Positions 35,912 through 44,992 of a stretch of 64,000 nt of DNA are shown here, piece after piece (within the stretch, counting starts at the first letter, position 1; each line of letters begins with the position of its first letter). A model generated the notes under the pieces. The model was not told the origin of the DNA. It searched no databases and was given only the letters and a program-made list of their open reading frames with translations. Both the position numbers and the translations under genes were made by a program. This stretch comes from Anaerolineae bacterium (GTDB lineage: Bacteria; Chloroflexota; Anaerolineae; Aggregatilineales; Phototrophicaceae). The stretch spans positions 186,001 through 250,000 of the forward strand of contig JAJDZV010000005.1 of assembly GCA_022824465.1 (NCBI GenBank). Direction: 5' to 3'.

Positions 35912-36760
35912 ATGAACGGGTTTGTGAAGTTGACCGAGGCCCAGCGCGCCCAGTTTCGCGACGAGGGCTATCTGATCGTGCGAAATGCGCTTGATGAAGA
36001 CCAAATCCACCAACTGCTGGAAGCGGGCGACCGGCTCATCGCTACGGACGAGCGGCTTAATCGCCACAAGACCAGCGAGTACTATGACGGCTTCCGCAAT
36101 TGCATCGTGATGGACGATGCCTTTATCCCGCTGCTGACGAATGACATCACCTTGCCGCTGGTGATCCAGCTGCTGGGCTCCAACTTGCAGCTTTCCACCA
36201 GCCACCTGATCTATCGTCACCCCGACCCGCCCGGTACGCCCGACAGCATCAGGCGGCCCGGCTGGCACCGAGATGGCGGACGCATCATGCGTGACCTGGG
36301 CGAGGCCCGCTATCCGCGTATGGGTTTGAAGTGCGCCTTCTACCTCACAGACTTGAGCGAGCCGAACTCCGGCGTCACCATGTTGGCGCAAGGCAGCAAT
36401 CAGTTGGTCGAGAAGATCGATATACCTGAGGGCGCGGCCGATCCAGAAAACGCGCTTGAGCCGCTGCTGAATCCGGGCGATTGCGTCATTTTCGAGTACC
36501 GCACCTGGCACGCCGGCGCGCCCAACTTCACCAGCCGGACTCGCAAAGCGGTCATGATCGGCTACTGCTATCGCTGGCTGAAGCCGTTGGATTTCGTCAA
36601 GCAAGACCGATCCTTCCTGGACAAGCTAAACCACCTCGAGAGTTACCTCGCTGGCGAAGAGATTGACGATACGCTCGAGTTTCAGCCAACGGGCGGCTTC
36701 AATCCGCTTAACAAATGGTGCGCCGAGCACGGCGTGGAGCCGGATCGGATGGGCCTGTAG
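35912..36760 (+). CDS. Phytanoyl-CoA dioxygenase (PhyH) family Fe(II)/2-oxoglutarate oxygenase
   Basis: The protein has 282 residues with a double-stranded beta-helix oxygenase fold. The iron facial triad is complete: H119 and D121 in GWHRDGG, and H200 in RTWHAGAPN. A basic residue in FTSRTRKAVMIGY is placed to bind 2-oxoglutarate. Family members hydroxylate or demethylate small molecules; PhyH itself acts on fatty acyl-CoA, but bacterial relatives are diverse. AGGAG precedes the ATG. It follows the unrecognised gene by 31 bases and is three bases before the sulfatase-like gene. They are clearly one operon. Confidence 0.93.
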   Translation: MNGFVKLTEAQRAQFRDEGYLIVRNALDEDQIHQLLEAGDRLIATDERLNRHKTSEYYDGFRNCIVMDDAFIPLLTNDITLPLVIQLLGSNLQLSTSHLIYRHPDPPGTPDSIRRPGWHRDGGRIMRDLGEARYPRMGLKCAFYLTDLSEPNSGVTMLAQGSNQLVEKIDIPEGAADPENALEPLLNPGDCVIFEYRTWHAGAPNFTSRTRKAVMIGYCYRWLKPLDFVKQDRSFLDKLNHLESYLAGEEIDDTLEFQPTGGFNPLNKWCAEHGVEPDRMGL

Positions 36761-36763
36761 GAC

Positions 36764-38176
36764 GTGAGACCCAACATTTTGCTGATCTACACGGATCAGC
36801 AGCGTTTCGATACGATACGCGCGCTTGGCAACGCGTATATTCACACACCGAACCTGGACCGCTTGGTCGGCGAAGGAGTGGCTTTCACGCAGGCGACTAC
36901 GCCTTCTCCGGTGTGCCTGGTGAACCGCTGGTGCTTGCATAGCGGGCAATGGTCGAGCAAGAACCGCTGTTATTCCAATCATCACCCCGGTCTGCGTCCG
37001 CCGACCGATTTACCCAGGCTTCTGCGAGACGCCGGGTATGTCACGGGATTGAGCGGCAAGAATCACTCGTTCTTGACGCCGGCTGACATGGACGAATGGG
37101 ACGAGGCGCCTGCCATGCCCCATCATCCGGAGTGGGAACATTATGAGTGCTGGGCGCGATATCGCGAGCAACGCTATCCGCGTCTGGCTGAGGAGCCTGT
37201 CTGGACGTCCATCACAGCCGAACATGCCACAACCGCGTCGGCGCTGCGCTTCCTGGAGCGGCACGGCAATAGCAACAAGCCCTTCTTTCTCTGGCTGTCC
37301 TATCTATATCCGCACACACCCTATGAAGCGCCGGAGCCATACTTCTCGATGTATGCTGACCTCCCGCCGCCGACAATCGAACCCGTCACCCTGGCAGCCG
37401 CTTGCAAGCCGTTCCGGCAGCAATTTCATCAGCGCAACAATGACTTGGTCATCCCTTTCACGCATGAGCAAATCAACCTGATGCGCCGAGTCTACCACGG
37501 CATGGTGACGATGATTGACAACGAGGTTGGCAAGATTCTTGACTTCCTGGATGAACGCGGATTGAGTGAAAATACATTGCTAATCTTCACCAGCGACCAT
37601 GGCGATTTTCAAGGTGACCACGGCCTGATGGCCAAGAGCCCGGCGCTTTATGATGTACTTGTTCGCGTACCCTTGATCGCGCGCTGGCCAGGTCAAATCG
37701 ACGCCGGTCGGCTAGATGATCGCTTCGCTTCGCATATCGATTTGTTGCCTACTTTTGCCGCTGCAGCCGGCGTGCCCTGCCCACCGCAGGCGCAAGGCGT
37801 CAACTTGCTGCCTTGCCTGCGCGATGGCGGCACAGGCGGCGCAATACGCCCCTTTGCCTTCAGCGAATATGGTGTGCCGGGCACGCCATACGATGAAAAA
37901 CGCTTGATTGCCGACGGGCTGGCCAGCAGGGTATTCACCAATCCGTCCAATGACCGCGTGTCTTGGGAAGGCAACCCGGTTTCGCTGTCAGGGCGCATTT
38001 ACATGCTGCGCAATCATCGCTGGAAGTTGGTTGATGAAGAAAACGGCGGTGGCGAACTGTATGACCTGCAGAATGATCCGCACGAATTGAGGAATCTGTG
38101 GGATGATTCGCAGTATTCGACCATCCGCTGCGAAATGCAATCACAGTTGGTAGATTGGCAAGCGGCTATAGCCTAA
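36764..38176 (+). CDS. Sulfatase-family hydrolase with non-canonical active-site motif
   Basis: The protein has 470 residues with the alkaline-phosphatase/sulfatase fold. The N-terminal metal site NILLIYTDQQRFDT and the later SDHGDFQGDHGLMAKSPALYD are typical of type I sulfatases. The formylglycine motif, normally C-x-P-x-R, reads C51-L-V53-N-R55: the cysteine and arginine are present but Pro is replaced by Val. It has no signal peptide, so it is cytoplasmic. The start is GTG, three bases after the PhyH stop. It is likely an O-sulfate hydrolase of the imported sugar, but maturation by formylglycine-generating enzyme is uncertain. It could instead act as a phosphodiester or phosphonate hydrolase. 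Confidence 0.88.
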   Translation: MRPNILLIYTDQQRFDTIRALGNAYIHTPNLDRLVGEGVAFTQATTPSPVCLVNRWCLHSGQWSSKNRCYSNHHPGLRPPTDLPRLLRDAGYVTGLSGKNHSFLTPADMDEWDEAPAMPHHPEWEHYECWARYREQRYPRLAEEPVWTSITAEHATTASALRFLERHGNSNKPFFLWLSYLYPHTPYEAPEPYFSMYADLPPPTIEPVTLAAACKPFRQQFHQRNNDLVIPFTHEQINLMRRVYHGMVTMIDNEVGKILDFLDERGLSENTLLIFTSDHGDFQGDHGLMAKSPALYDVLVRVPLIARWPGQIDAGRLDDRFASHIDLLPTFAAAAGVPCPPQAQGVNLLPCLRDGGTGGAIRPFAFSEYGVPGTPYDEKRLIADGLASRVFTNPSNDRVSWEGNPVSLSGRIYMLRNHRWKLVDEENGGGELYDLQNDPHELRNLWDDSQYSTIRCEMQSQLVDWQAAIA

Positions 38177-38188
38177 AAGGGACTACCC

Positions 38189-40477
38189 ATGAAGCAAGAC
38201 AATCAAATCCCCAGAATGCTGAGCGAACCATTCTCGCCCGACGTTCGCCGGCCCAAGACGAAGCGCATCGACAGCGATCTTGTCATCGTCGGCGGCGGAC
38301 TGGCGGGCACAAGCGCGGCCATAACGGCTGCGCGCGCTGGCATCAAGGTTGTGTTGGTGCAAGACCGCCCGGTATTGGGCGGCAATGCCAGCAGCGAAGT
38401 CCGTCTCTGGGCGCTTGGCGCCACGTCGCACATGAATAACAACAACCGCTGGGCGCGCGAGGGCGGCGTCATTGACGAAATCCTGGTCGAGAACATGTAT
38501 CGCAACAAAGAAGGCAATGCGCTGATCTTTGATACCGTTCTACTGGAAAAGGTGGTCGAAGAAGACAATATCACCCTGCTGCTCAACACCGCTGCCGTCA
38601 GCGTTTCAAAATCGGACGGTGAGACGATCGAGTCGGTCACCGCCTTCTGTAGCCAGAATTCAACCCAGTACGAACTCAATGCGCCGCTCTTCTGCGATGC
38701 CTCCGGCGATGGCATAGTCGCCTTTCAAGCGGGCGCGGCTTTTCGCATGGGCGCCGAGGCGAGCGAAGAATTTGGCGAGAAGTTCGCCCCAAGCGAAGAA
38801 TACGGTTATCTGCTAGGGCATTCGATTTATTTCTACACCAAAGATATCGGCGTGCCTGTCAATTTCGTCCCGCCAAGCTACGCGCTGGATGACATCACGC
38901 GGATTCCGCGCTTTCGCAGCTTTAACACCGCCACCGACGGCTGCCGGCTGTGGTGGATCGAATACGGCGGCCGGCTTGACACCGTGCACGAGACCGAGAC
39001 CATCAAATGGCAGCTCTGGAAGGTCGTTTACGGCGTCTGGAATTACATCAAAAATTCCGGCGAATTCCCGGATGCCGAGAATTTGACGCTGGAATGGGTC
39101 GGGCAGATCCCGGGAAAACGCGAGAGCCGGCGTTTTGAAGGCGACTACATGATGATTCAGCAAGACATCATCGAGCAGCGTTACCACTATGACGCCATCT
39201 CGTTCGGTGGCTGGTCCATCGATTTGCACCCGGCTGACGGCGTCTTCAGCGAGTTGCCCGGCTGCGATCAGTGGCATGCCAAGGGCGTATACCAAGTCCC
39301 CTACCGGACCCAGTACAGCAGGAATATCCGCAACCTATTCATCACCGGGCGCATCATGAGCGCCTCGCATGTCGCCTTCGGTTCGACCCGCGTGATGCTC
39401 ACTTTGGCTTGCGCCGCCCAGTCAGTTGGCATGGCAGCCGCGCACTGCGCTCAGCGTGGCTTGCTGCCGCGTGACATCGCCGAACCAGACAACGTCAGAT
39501 TGCTGCAGCGCGACCTCCAACGCGTCGGCGGCTACATTCCGCAATTCCGACTTGCAGACGATGCCAATCTTGTCCGGCAGGCTGCCGTGACCGCGTCCAG
39601 CAAACTCTGCCTGGAAGCGTTGCGGGATGACGGTCCGCGGCTCGCACTCGAGCGGCCCTATGCCCAGATGCTGCCTATGCAACGGGGCCGCGTCCCAAGC
39701 ATGACTGTCACCGTCGACGCCGTTGCCGAGGCGCCTCTTGAGATTCAGCTGCGACAAAGCTCGAAACGGGACAATCACACACCGGACATCATCCTGAAGA
39801 CGCTTCAATTCGATTTGCCAGCCGGCCCCGATCAAGTGATAGACCTGGACTTTGACGAACTGATCGACGAGTCGCGTTACGTCTTCGTCTGCGTGATGGA
39901 GAACCCGGCATTGCGCCTGCACCTGAGCGAGACCCGAATCACTGGTTTAATCGCGCTTCAATACCGGCGGGACCAGACGCCCTTCGACGACATCGGCGTC
40001 GAATCGTTTGAGTTCTGGTCGCCGCCGCGACGCCCCAAAGGGCAGAATATCGCGATGACCTTTTCTCCGCCAATAAATGGCTTTGACCCGCAAAATGTCT
40101 GCAACGGCTTGGCGCGCCCGGTCGCCGAAGCAAACGCCTGGGTGGCCGATCCCAATGATGACGCCCCAACCTTGGACATAAAGTGGCTTGCTCCTCAAAG
40201 CATCAGCCGCGTGACGCTGATGTTTGACACCGACTTCGACCATGCGATGGAGACAGTCACGCGGGGTCACCCGGAAAATGTTATGCCATTCGCCGTCAAG
40301 CGTTTTCGTTTACGCGCTGGCGATGGAACGACCCTGGCCGAGGTCACGGACAATCACCAGACCGTTAATCAGATCGATTTTGACGAGCCCGTCGAAACTG
40401 ACCGCCTGCGAGTCGAACTGATTGATAGTCACGGAGATGCGCCCGCCGCTCTTTTCGCGGTTCAATGTTACGAATAG
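38189..40477 (+). CDS. FAD-dependent oxidoreductase (FAD_oxidored family) with C-terminal beta domain
   Basis: The protein has 762 residues. The dinucleotide-binding motif DLVIVGGGLAGTSAAITAARAG is near residues 30-50, followed by GGNASSEVRLWALGA, which is typical of the FAD_oxidored (PF12831) family. The FAD domain ends with the segment FITGRIMSASHVAFGSTRVMLTLA. After about residue 500 a beta-rich region appears that resembles a discoidin/galactose-binding fold (SRVTLMFDTDFDH and KRFRLRAGDGTTLAEVTDN), possibly for carbohydrate binding. It has no signal peptide. AAGGGA precedes the ATG, 12 bases after the sulfatase-like gene. It probably oxidises the desulfated substrate. The exact reaction is unknown. 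Confidence 0.88.
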   Translation: MKQDNQIPRMLSEPFSPDVRRPKTKRIDSDLVIVGGGLAGTSAAITAARAGIKVVLVQDRPVLGGNASSEVRLWALGATSHMNNNNRWAREGGVIDEILVENMYRNKEGNALIFDTVLLEKVVEEDNITLLLNTAAVSVSKSDGETIESVTAFCSQNSTQYELNAPLFCDASGDGIVAFQAGAAFRMGAEASEEFGEKFAPSEEYGYLLGHSIYFYTKDIGVPVNFVPPSYALDDITRIPRFRSFNTATDGCRLWWIEYGGRLDTVHETETIKWQLWKVVYGVWNYIKNSGEFPDAENLTLEWVGQIPGKRESRRFEGDYMMIQQDIIEQRYHYDAISFGGWSIDLHPADGVFSELPGCDQWHAKGVYQVPYRTQYSRNIRNLFITGRIMSASHVAFGSTRVMLTLACAAQSVGMAAAHCAQRGLLPRDIAEPDNVRLLQRDLQRVGGYIPQFRLADDANLVRQAAVTASSKLCLEALRDDGPRLALERPYAQMLPMQRGRVPSMTVTVDAVAEAPLEIQLRQSSKRDNHTPDIILKTLQFDLPAGPDQVIDLDFDELIDESRYVFVCVMENPALRLHLSETRITGLIALQYRRDQTPFDDIGVESFEFWSPPRRPKGQNIAMTFSPPINGFDPQNVCNGLARPVAEANAWVADPNDDAPTLDIKWLAPQSISRVTLMFDTDFDHAMETVTRGHPENVMPFAVKRFRLRAGDGTTLAEVTDNHQTVNQIDFDEPVETDRLRVELIDSHGDAPAALFAVQCYE

Positions 40478-40496
40478 ACCCAAGTGTGGAGCAGAC

Positions 40497-41309
40497 ATGG
40501 TAAGCGCAAGCGAAGAGTACTTCTTTGACCTGCGAGGTTATTTGTTGCTAAAGGGCGCCCTTGAGCGGCAGGAAGTTCTGGACATCAACCGAGCGATAGA
40601 CGCCCTGCTGCCGGTCAAGCCCGGCGAATGGAAGGGCCGTGTGCACGGTCACAACTTCGGCGATGACGATGGCGTGAACTTGCAGCAAATCTATGAGGGC
40701 GGCGAAGCCTTCGAAAAGCTCATCGACCATCCGGCGTGGATCGAGAAAGTAAAGCACTTCGTCGGCGGCGTCGGCACATTCGATTACAACCATGGTCCCC
40801 TCTTCATCGACGAGTGTTTCGCCAATATTCGCGGTCCCGGCGAGGCGATCGGACTGCATTCCGGCGGCCACGAAGGTACAAAGCGCACCCAATTTCGTTA
40901 TCACAACGGCCGCTTTCATTGCGGGCAGATCAATGTGCTGATGGCGCTGACCGACATCGGACCGGGCGACGGCGGCACAATGGTCATTCCCGGAAGCCAC
41001 AAAGCAAACTTCCCGCATCCGGACTTTGAAAAATACCGCATGCGTAGCGAGCAGTCGTCAGTCGACGATGTTAAAGGCGCGACTGAGATGCACATGGATG
41101 CCGGCGACGCACTGCTCTTCGTCGACTGCCTCAGCCATGGTTCGGCGAAGCGTGTAAACCCCGGCGCCCGACGAATCATCGTCTTCCGCTATGGTCCGTC
41201 CTGGGGCAACTTCCGCCATGGCTACCAAGTCTCGGATGAGCTGGCGTCTCGCCTCACGCCCGCGCGCCTGCAAATCGTACGACCCCAGGCGCCGCTCGTT
41301 CCAAGCTAG
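40497..41309 (+). CDS. PhyH-family protein with altered iron ligand motif
   Basis: The protein has 270 residues with the PhyH-type double-stranded beta helix. Where the first paralogue has HxD, this one has H121-S-G123 in GLHSGGHEG, so the aspartate ligand is missing. A distal histidine is H214 in CLSHGSAKRVNPGARR. The strands GQINVLMALTDIGPGDGGTMVIPGSH are otherwise well conserved. GGAG precedes the ATG at 40497; the frame is open upstream but overlaps the FAD gene. It ends 10 bases from the convergent dehydratase gene. It could be an oxygenase with an alternative ligand such as H125 or E126, a halogenase-like enzyme, or a non-catalytic relative. Confidence 0.85.
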   Translation: MVSASEEYFFDLRGYLLLKGALERQEVLDINRAIDALLPVKPGEWKGRVHGHNFGDDDGVNLQQIYEGGEAFEKLIDHPAWIEKVKHFVGGVGTFDYNHGPLFIDECFANIRGPGEAIGLHSGGHEGTKRTQFRYHNGRFHCGQINVLMALTDIGPGDGGTMVIPGSHKANFPHPDFEKYRMRSEQSSVDDVKGATEMHMDAGDALLFVDCLSHGSAKRVNPGARRIIVFRYGPSWGNFRHGYQVSDELASRLTPARLQIVRPQAPLVPS

Positions 41310-41319
41310 CTGCGCGCGA

Positions 41320-42474
41320 TTACGCTTGCAGTTCGCGCAGTCGTCTCTCGTCAAGCGCTACACCGAGCCCGGCGGCATTGGGGAGCTCATACGCGCCTGC
41401 GCGGCAAACGAGTGGCCTATCCAACAATTGATTCGCGATCTCAAATACCGGCGGCTGGTATTCGAGCAAATACAAGTTGGGGATCGCGGCAGCAGTGTGA
41501 ATTGACGCTGCAATGCAGATTCCCAAGCCGACGCTGAGATGCGGCGCCATCTTCACATTAAACGCTTCCGCCATTGAGCCGATCTTGATTACCTCGGATA
41601 TGCCGGCGCGCCCCACATCGGGTTGCAAGATATCCGCCGCCTTTTGCATCAGCCAGGGCCGAAACTGATAACGCGTCCGCTCTGTTTCGCCGTGAGCGAC
41701 TGGCACGGCGACCGCCTGCGCCAACTGCGCATGCGACTCAAGGTCCTCCGGGTTGATTGGCGCTTCAAAGAAACCCACATCCAATTCAGCCAGGGCGTGG
41801 CCGAGTTGGACCGCCTCGTCCAACGCGTATACCCAATGCGCATCGAGCAAAAGCGTCGCCTCGTCGCCGAGCGCCGCGCGCAAGGTAGCAATCGAATCTG
41901 TGTCTTCTCGCACGCCATGTCCCGCCGCCAACTTGAACGCATGAAATCCGCTCGCAACAAAAGATTGCGCCAAGGCCACTCTCTCGGATGCAGTTGGTCG
42001 AGGCAATCCCGATACGTAGCACGGGATCCGCTCGCGATATGCGCCGCCCAGCAGTTGATAGACCGGCCGTCCCAGGATCTTGCCGCGCAGGTCCCAAAGT
42101 GCCACATCACAGGCGCTGATCGCGTCGAGCATGAAGCCGCCGTAATATCCCCGTTCGCGCATCAAGTCATACATCACGTTCCACAATACATTTCCGTCAA
42201 GCGGATTCCGCCCTAGCAGGGCAGGCGTCAACAATTGCTCGATAATCTGCTGGACCACTTCGGGCGCGACCGGCGCCAGCGCCTCTCCCCAACCGATAAC
42301 TCCGTCAGCCGTCGTGATCTTTACGAAAGCCGTTTCGAAATGGGCGGAGTAAAGCGCGCGATAAGGCGGCCGCATGAAATAGGCGCCATCGTCAGCCTCT
42401 GCCGGCAAACTGCCAAGGTAGGCTTCTTCACGCTTGATTCGCACTGGTAGGGTTTCCACTCGAACGATTCGCAT
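41320..42474 (-). CDS. Enolase-superfamily (mandelate racemase/muconate lactonizing) sugar-acid dehydratase
   Basis: The protein has about 384 residues. A capping domain (residues 1-125) is followed by the TIM barrel. Metal ligands are visible as Asp in LLLDAHW, Glu in GFFEAPINPED and Glu in VAHGETER. The Asp-x-His pattern of LLLDAHW is that of galactonate and related sugar-acid dehydratases, where the His is the general acid. A C-terminal His-Asp dyad is suggested by ILQPDVGRAG and MAPHLSVG. It likely makes a 2-keto-3-deoxy sugar acid. The ATG at 42474 is supported by GAGAGG. It is divergent from a DapA-fold lyase, which would act on such a product. Confidence 0.9.
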   Translation of the reverse strand: MRIVRVETLPVRIKREEAYLGSLPAEADDGAYFMRPPYRALYSAHFETAFVKITTADGVIGWGEALAPVAPEVVQQIIEQLLTPALLGRNPLDGNVLWNVMYDLMRERGYYGGFMLDAISACDVALWDLRGKILGRPVYQLLGGAYRERIPCYVSGLPRPTASERVALAQSFVASGFHAFKLAAGHGVREDTDSIATLRAALGDEATLLLDAHWVYALDEAVQLGHALAELDVGFFEAPINPEDLESHAQLAQAVAVPVAHGETERTRYQFRPWLMQKAADILQPDVGRAGISEVIKIGSMAEAFNVKMAPHLSVGLGICIAASIHTAAAIPNLYLLEYQPPVFEIANQLLDRPLVCRAGAYELPNAAGLGVALDERRLRELQA

Positions 42475-42581
42475 TTCTAAATGCCTCTCAACGCCGCTGT
42501 AGATTCTCGCCTGCAAGACGGGTATAGTTTAGGCGATGGCGGGAGCTTCCGCAAAGCAGGCATCATATAGACGAGGTCACG

Positions 42582-43487
42582 ATGTTAGCCGGAATATACC
42601 AGATTCTGCAGACGCCCTTCGACGACCACGGCAATATCGACTGGGACAGTTTCGCGCGTCAAATCGAGTACTGCGTCGCCGCAGGCGCGCACGGCATGGT
42701 CGTCCCGGCCCTCGCCAGCGAATTCTTCACCCTCAGCGATGCCGAGCGCAAACAGATTGTAGCCTTTGCTGGGGAGCGCATTGCTGGACGCACTCCCTTT
42801 GTTGTCGGCGTACAGGGTCTCAATCAGCGCATCGCTCTGGAGTTTGCCCGTCACGCCTGTGATCATGCGGCCACCGCATTAATGGCGATGCCGCCCTATC
42901 TGCGCAAAGCGCCGAAAGCTGACGTACGCGGCTACTATCAGCAGCTCGCCGGCTTTGATCGTCCGCTAATCATTCAGAACGCCCCGGCGCCAATTGGCTC
43001 TCCGCTATCTCCACAAGAGCTGGTTGAGCTGCTCGCGGCGGAATGCGAGATCAAATATATCAAAGAAGAAACGCCCCCCATCCTCCAGCATATCAGCCAG
43101 ATCCTCGAACTTGACAAGGGAGACTGCCTGGGCGTTTTCGGTGGGGCTAACGGCATTTATCTGGTCGACGAGCTCAAGCGCGGCGCCTGCGGCAACATGC
43201 CGGCCGGCGGATTCGTCGATGTCCAGGTGAGAATCTACGACTTGTTTCGCGCTGGTGAAATCGAGCAAGCGGAACAACTCGGTTTTCAGCTTTTGCCGCT
43301 GCTGAATTACGCGATGGTTTACGGTGTCTCGCTGCACAAATATGTCATGTGGCGGCGGGGCGTCATCACTTCTCCCTTCGCGCGCGACCCGCAAAAGATA
43401 AACCTTGACGCCGACGACATTCGCACTGTCGAGCGCCTCTGGACGCGCGTCGCCGAGCACTCGATACCGGACTTTCCCTTCAAGTGA
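42582..43487 (+). CDS. DapA-family (N-acetylneuraminate lyase / KDG aldolase type) enzyme
   Basis: The protein is a 301-residue TIM-barrel class I aldolase or dehydratase. The Schiff-base lysine is K161 in IKYIKEET, matching DapA numbering. The DHDPS signature residues are replaced: Leu44-Ala45 for Thr44-Thr45, and Gln132 (IIQNAPAP) at the Tyr133 position. It is therefore not dihydrodipicolinate synthase but a relative, plausibly a 2-keto-3-deoxy-sugar-acid aldolase or dehydratase. It is divergent from the dehydratase gene across 107 bases, where TATAGT at 42523-42528 could be its -10. Its 3' end converges with the sulfatase gene. Confidence 0.88.
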   Translation: MLAGIYQILQTPFDDHGNIDWDSFARQIEYCVAAGAHGMVVPALASEFFTLSDAERKQIVAFAGERIAGRTPFVVGVQGLNQRIALEFARHACDHAATALMAMPPYLRKAPKADVRGYYQQLAGFDRPLIIQNAPAPIGSPLSPQELVELLAAECEIKYIKEETPPILQHISQILELDKGDCLGVFGGANGIYLVDELKRGACGNMPAGGFVDVQVRIYDLFRAGEIEQAEQLGFQLLPLLNYAMVYGVSLHKYVMWRRGVITSPFARDPQKINLDADDIRTVERLWTRVAEHSIPDFPFK

Positions 43488-43505
43488 TCCCGTGCAAATC
43501 GCTGC

Positions 43506-44921
43506 TTAGTAGGTCCAGGCGCGCGGCAGCGGACGCTCGATTTGCAGCAGCCGTCTAAGCAGCAGCCGCCTGCATTCCGCAAGCGCTCCGGCGTATTCGT
43601 CTGATCCAGCAACATTATGGTATTCGCCGGGATCTACGTCCATGTCCCAGAGCATTTCCTCGCCATCGTCATGAATCAGATAGCGATAGGCGCCGGTCCG
43701 CAAGCACTTCCAACGAGACCCCTCCGTCAGCGCGACCTGCTTCTGACCGCTCTCCCCGAATTCGATTATTCCCGCCAAGCTATCGCCCTGCATAAACGGC
43801 GGAATCTGAATTCCTGCCAGCTCAAGCAAGGTCGGCGCGATATCCACCGCTTCGACGATGTCCTGGCAAAATTGACCTGGCCGCCCGCCTGGCGCGGCAA
43901 TGATTAGGGGTACCCGGCTGACAGCGTCATCGGCCGGATAACCCTTGCCAAAGCGCAGATGATCGCCCAGCCACTCGCCATGATCCGATGTGAATACAAC
44001 AATCGTGTCATCCGCTTTACCGCAGGCTTCCAGCGTCTCCAAGACCCGCCCAACATAATGATCGAGTTCGCTGATCATCGCGTAATAGCCTTGTTTCGCG
44101 CGACCAAGCTGCGCATCGGAAAACTGCGCTTCTGGCTTTTGCGGCCGCTGCGCGTCTATCGCTGGCGGATACGACGGCAACGACAGCGCCGCAGGATCAT
44201 AGAGATCGAGATACTTTTGCGGCGCAATCCAGGGGGCATGCGGCGAATAGAAGCCGGCGACACAGAAGAATGGCGCAGCGCCAGCGCTACGGATGAATTC
44301 GCTGGTCTGCTCGCCGACAAAGGCGCTAAATGTCAGCTCCTCATCAGCCGCAAACGGTAGGCCGCCTTCGAAGTCGCGCCGACCTTCCGGATCCCCGCGA
44401 TGCGCAATGCCATCGTCGAAGCCCATCGCCCGCTGCCAGACGCGGGTCATCGGCGGGATGCCCGCGCTAATCTTGTCCATCTGCTCTGGCGCCCGCCGCC
44501 TAACCCAGGCGCGATACGCGTCTTCATAGACGCCCGGCTCGTCTGCGACTTCCAGATGATCAAACCCGTATGTGGGATGCGGCATCCGATGCTCTCGGTT
44601 GGCATGCGGCAAGAAATGCAGCTTGCCGATATTCGCAGTTCGATAACCGTATTGCTTCAAGATACGAGGCAATGTCATAACTTCGACGGGCACGGGCACG
44701 CCCATATGCGTGATTCCCAAGCCAGACGGATATCGTCCGGAAAACATGCTGATGCGGCTTGGCATGCAGACCGGATTCTGCACAAAGCAGCGTGAGAAGT
44801 TGACACCGCGGGCGGCAAGCGCGTCCAGATTCGGCGTTTTAATCTCGCCATTGCCATTGGCGCCCAAGGCGTCCCAACGCTGTTGATCAGAGTACAATAT
44901 GAGGATATTAGGGCGTTTCAC
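43506..44921 (-). CDS. Type I sulfatase (arylsulfatase family)
   Basis: The protein is a 471-residue sulfatase. The canonical formylglycine motif C52-M-P-S-R is intact, followed by ISMFSGRYPSGLG. Metal-binding segments NILILYSDQQRWDA and VFTSDHGEWLGDHLRFGKG are present. It has no signal peptide and so is cytoplasmic, which suits desulfation after import. The start is GTG, with AGGGAG about eight bases upstream. It converges with the DapA-fold gene 18 bases away and is divergent from the phosphorylase gene. The formylglycine-generating enzyme is not in the window. Confidence 0.92.
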   Translation of the reverse strand: MKRPNILILYSDQQRWDALGANGNGEIKTPNLDALAARGVNFSRCFVQNPVCMPSRISMFSGRYPSGLGITHMGVPVPVEVMTLPRILKQYGYRTANIGKLHFLPHANREHRMPHPTYGFDHLEVADEPGVYEDAYRAWVRRRAPEQMDKISAGIPPMTRVWQRAMGFDDGIAHRGDPEGRRDFEGGLPFAADEELTFSAFVGEQTSEFIRSAGAAPFFCVAGFYSPHAPWIAPQKYLDLYDPAALSLPSYPPAIDAQRPQKPEAQFSDAQLGRAKQGYYAMISELDHYVGRVLETLEACGKADDTIVVFTSDHGEWLGDHLRFGKGYPADDAVSRVPLIIAAPGGRPGQFCQDIVEAVDIAPTLLELAGIQIPPFMQGDSLAGIIEFGESGQKQVALTEGSRWKCLRTGAYRYLIHDDGEEMLWDMDVDPGEYHNVAGSDEYAGALAECRRLLLRRLLQIERPLPRAWTY

Positions 44922-44992
44922 GGGCGCGCTCCCTTCCCAGCGTTGCGAACGATTCTAGCACGCACCGGCAACTCAAGCCGATGGAGGAGAAT

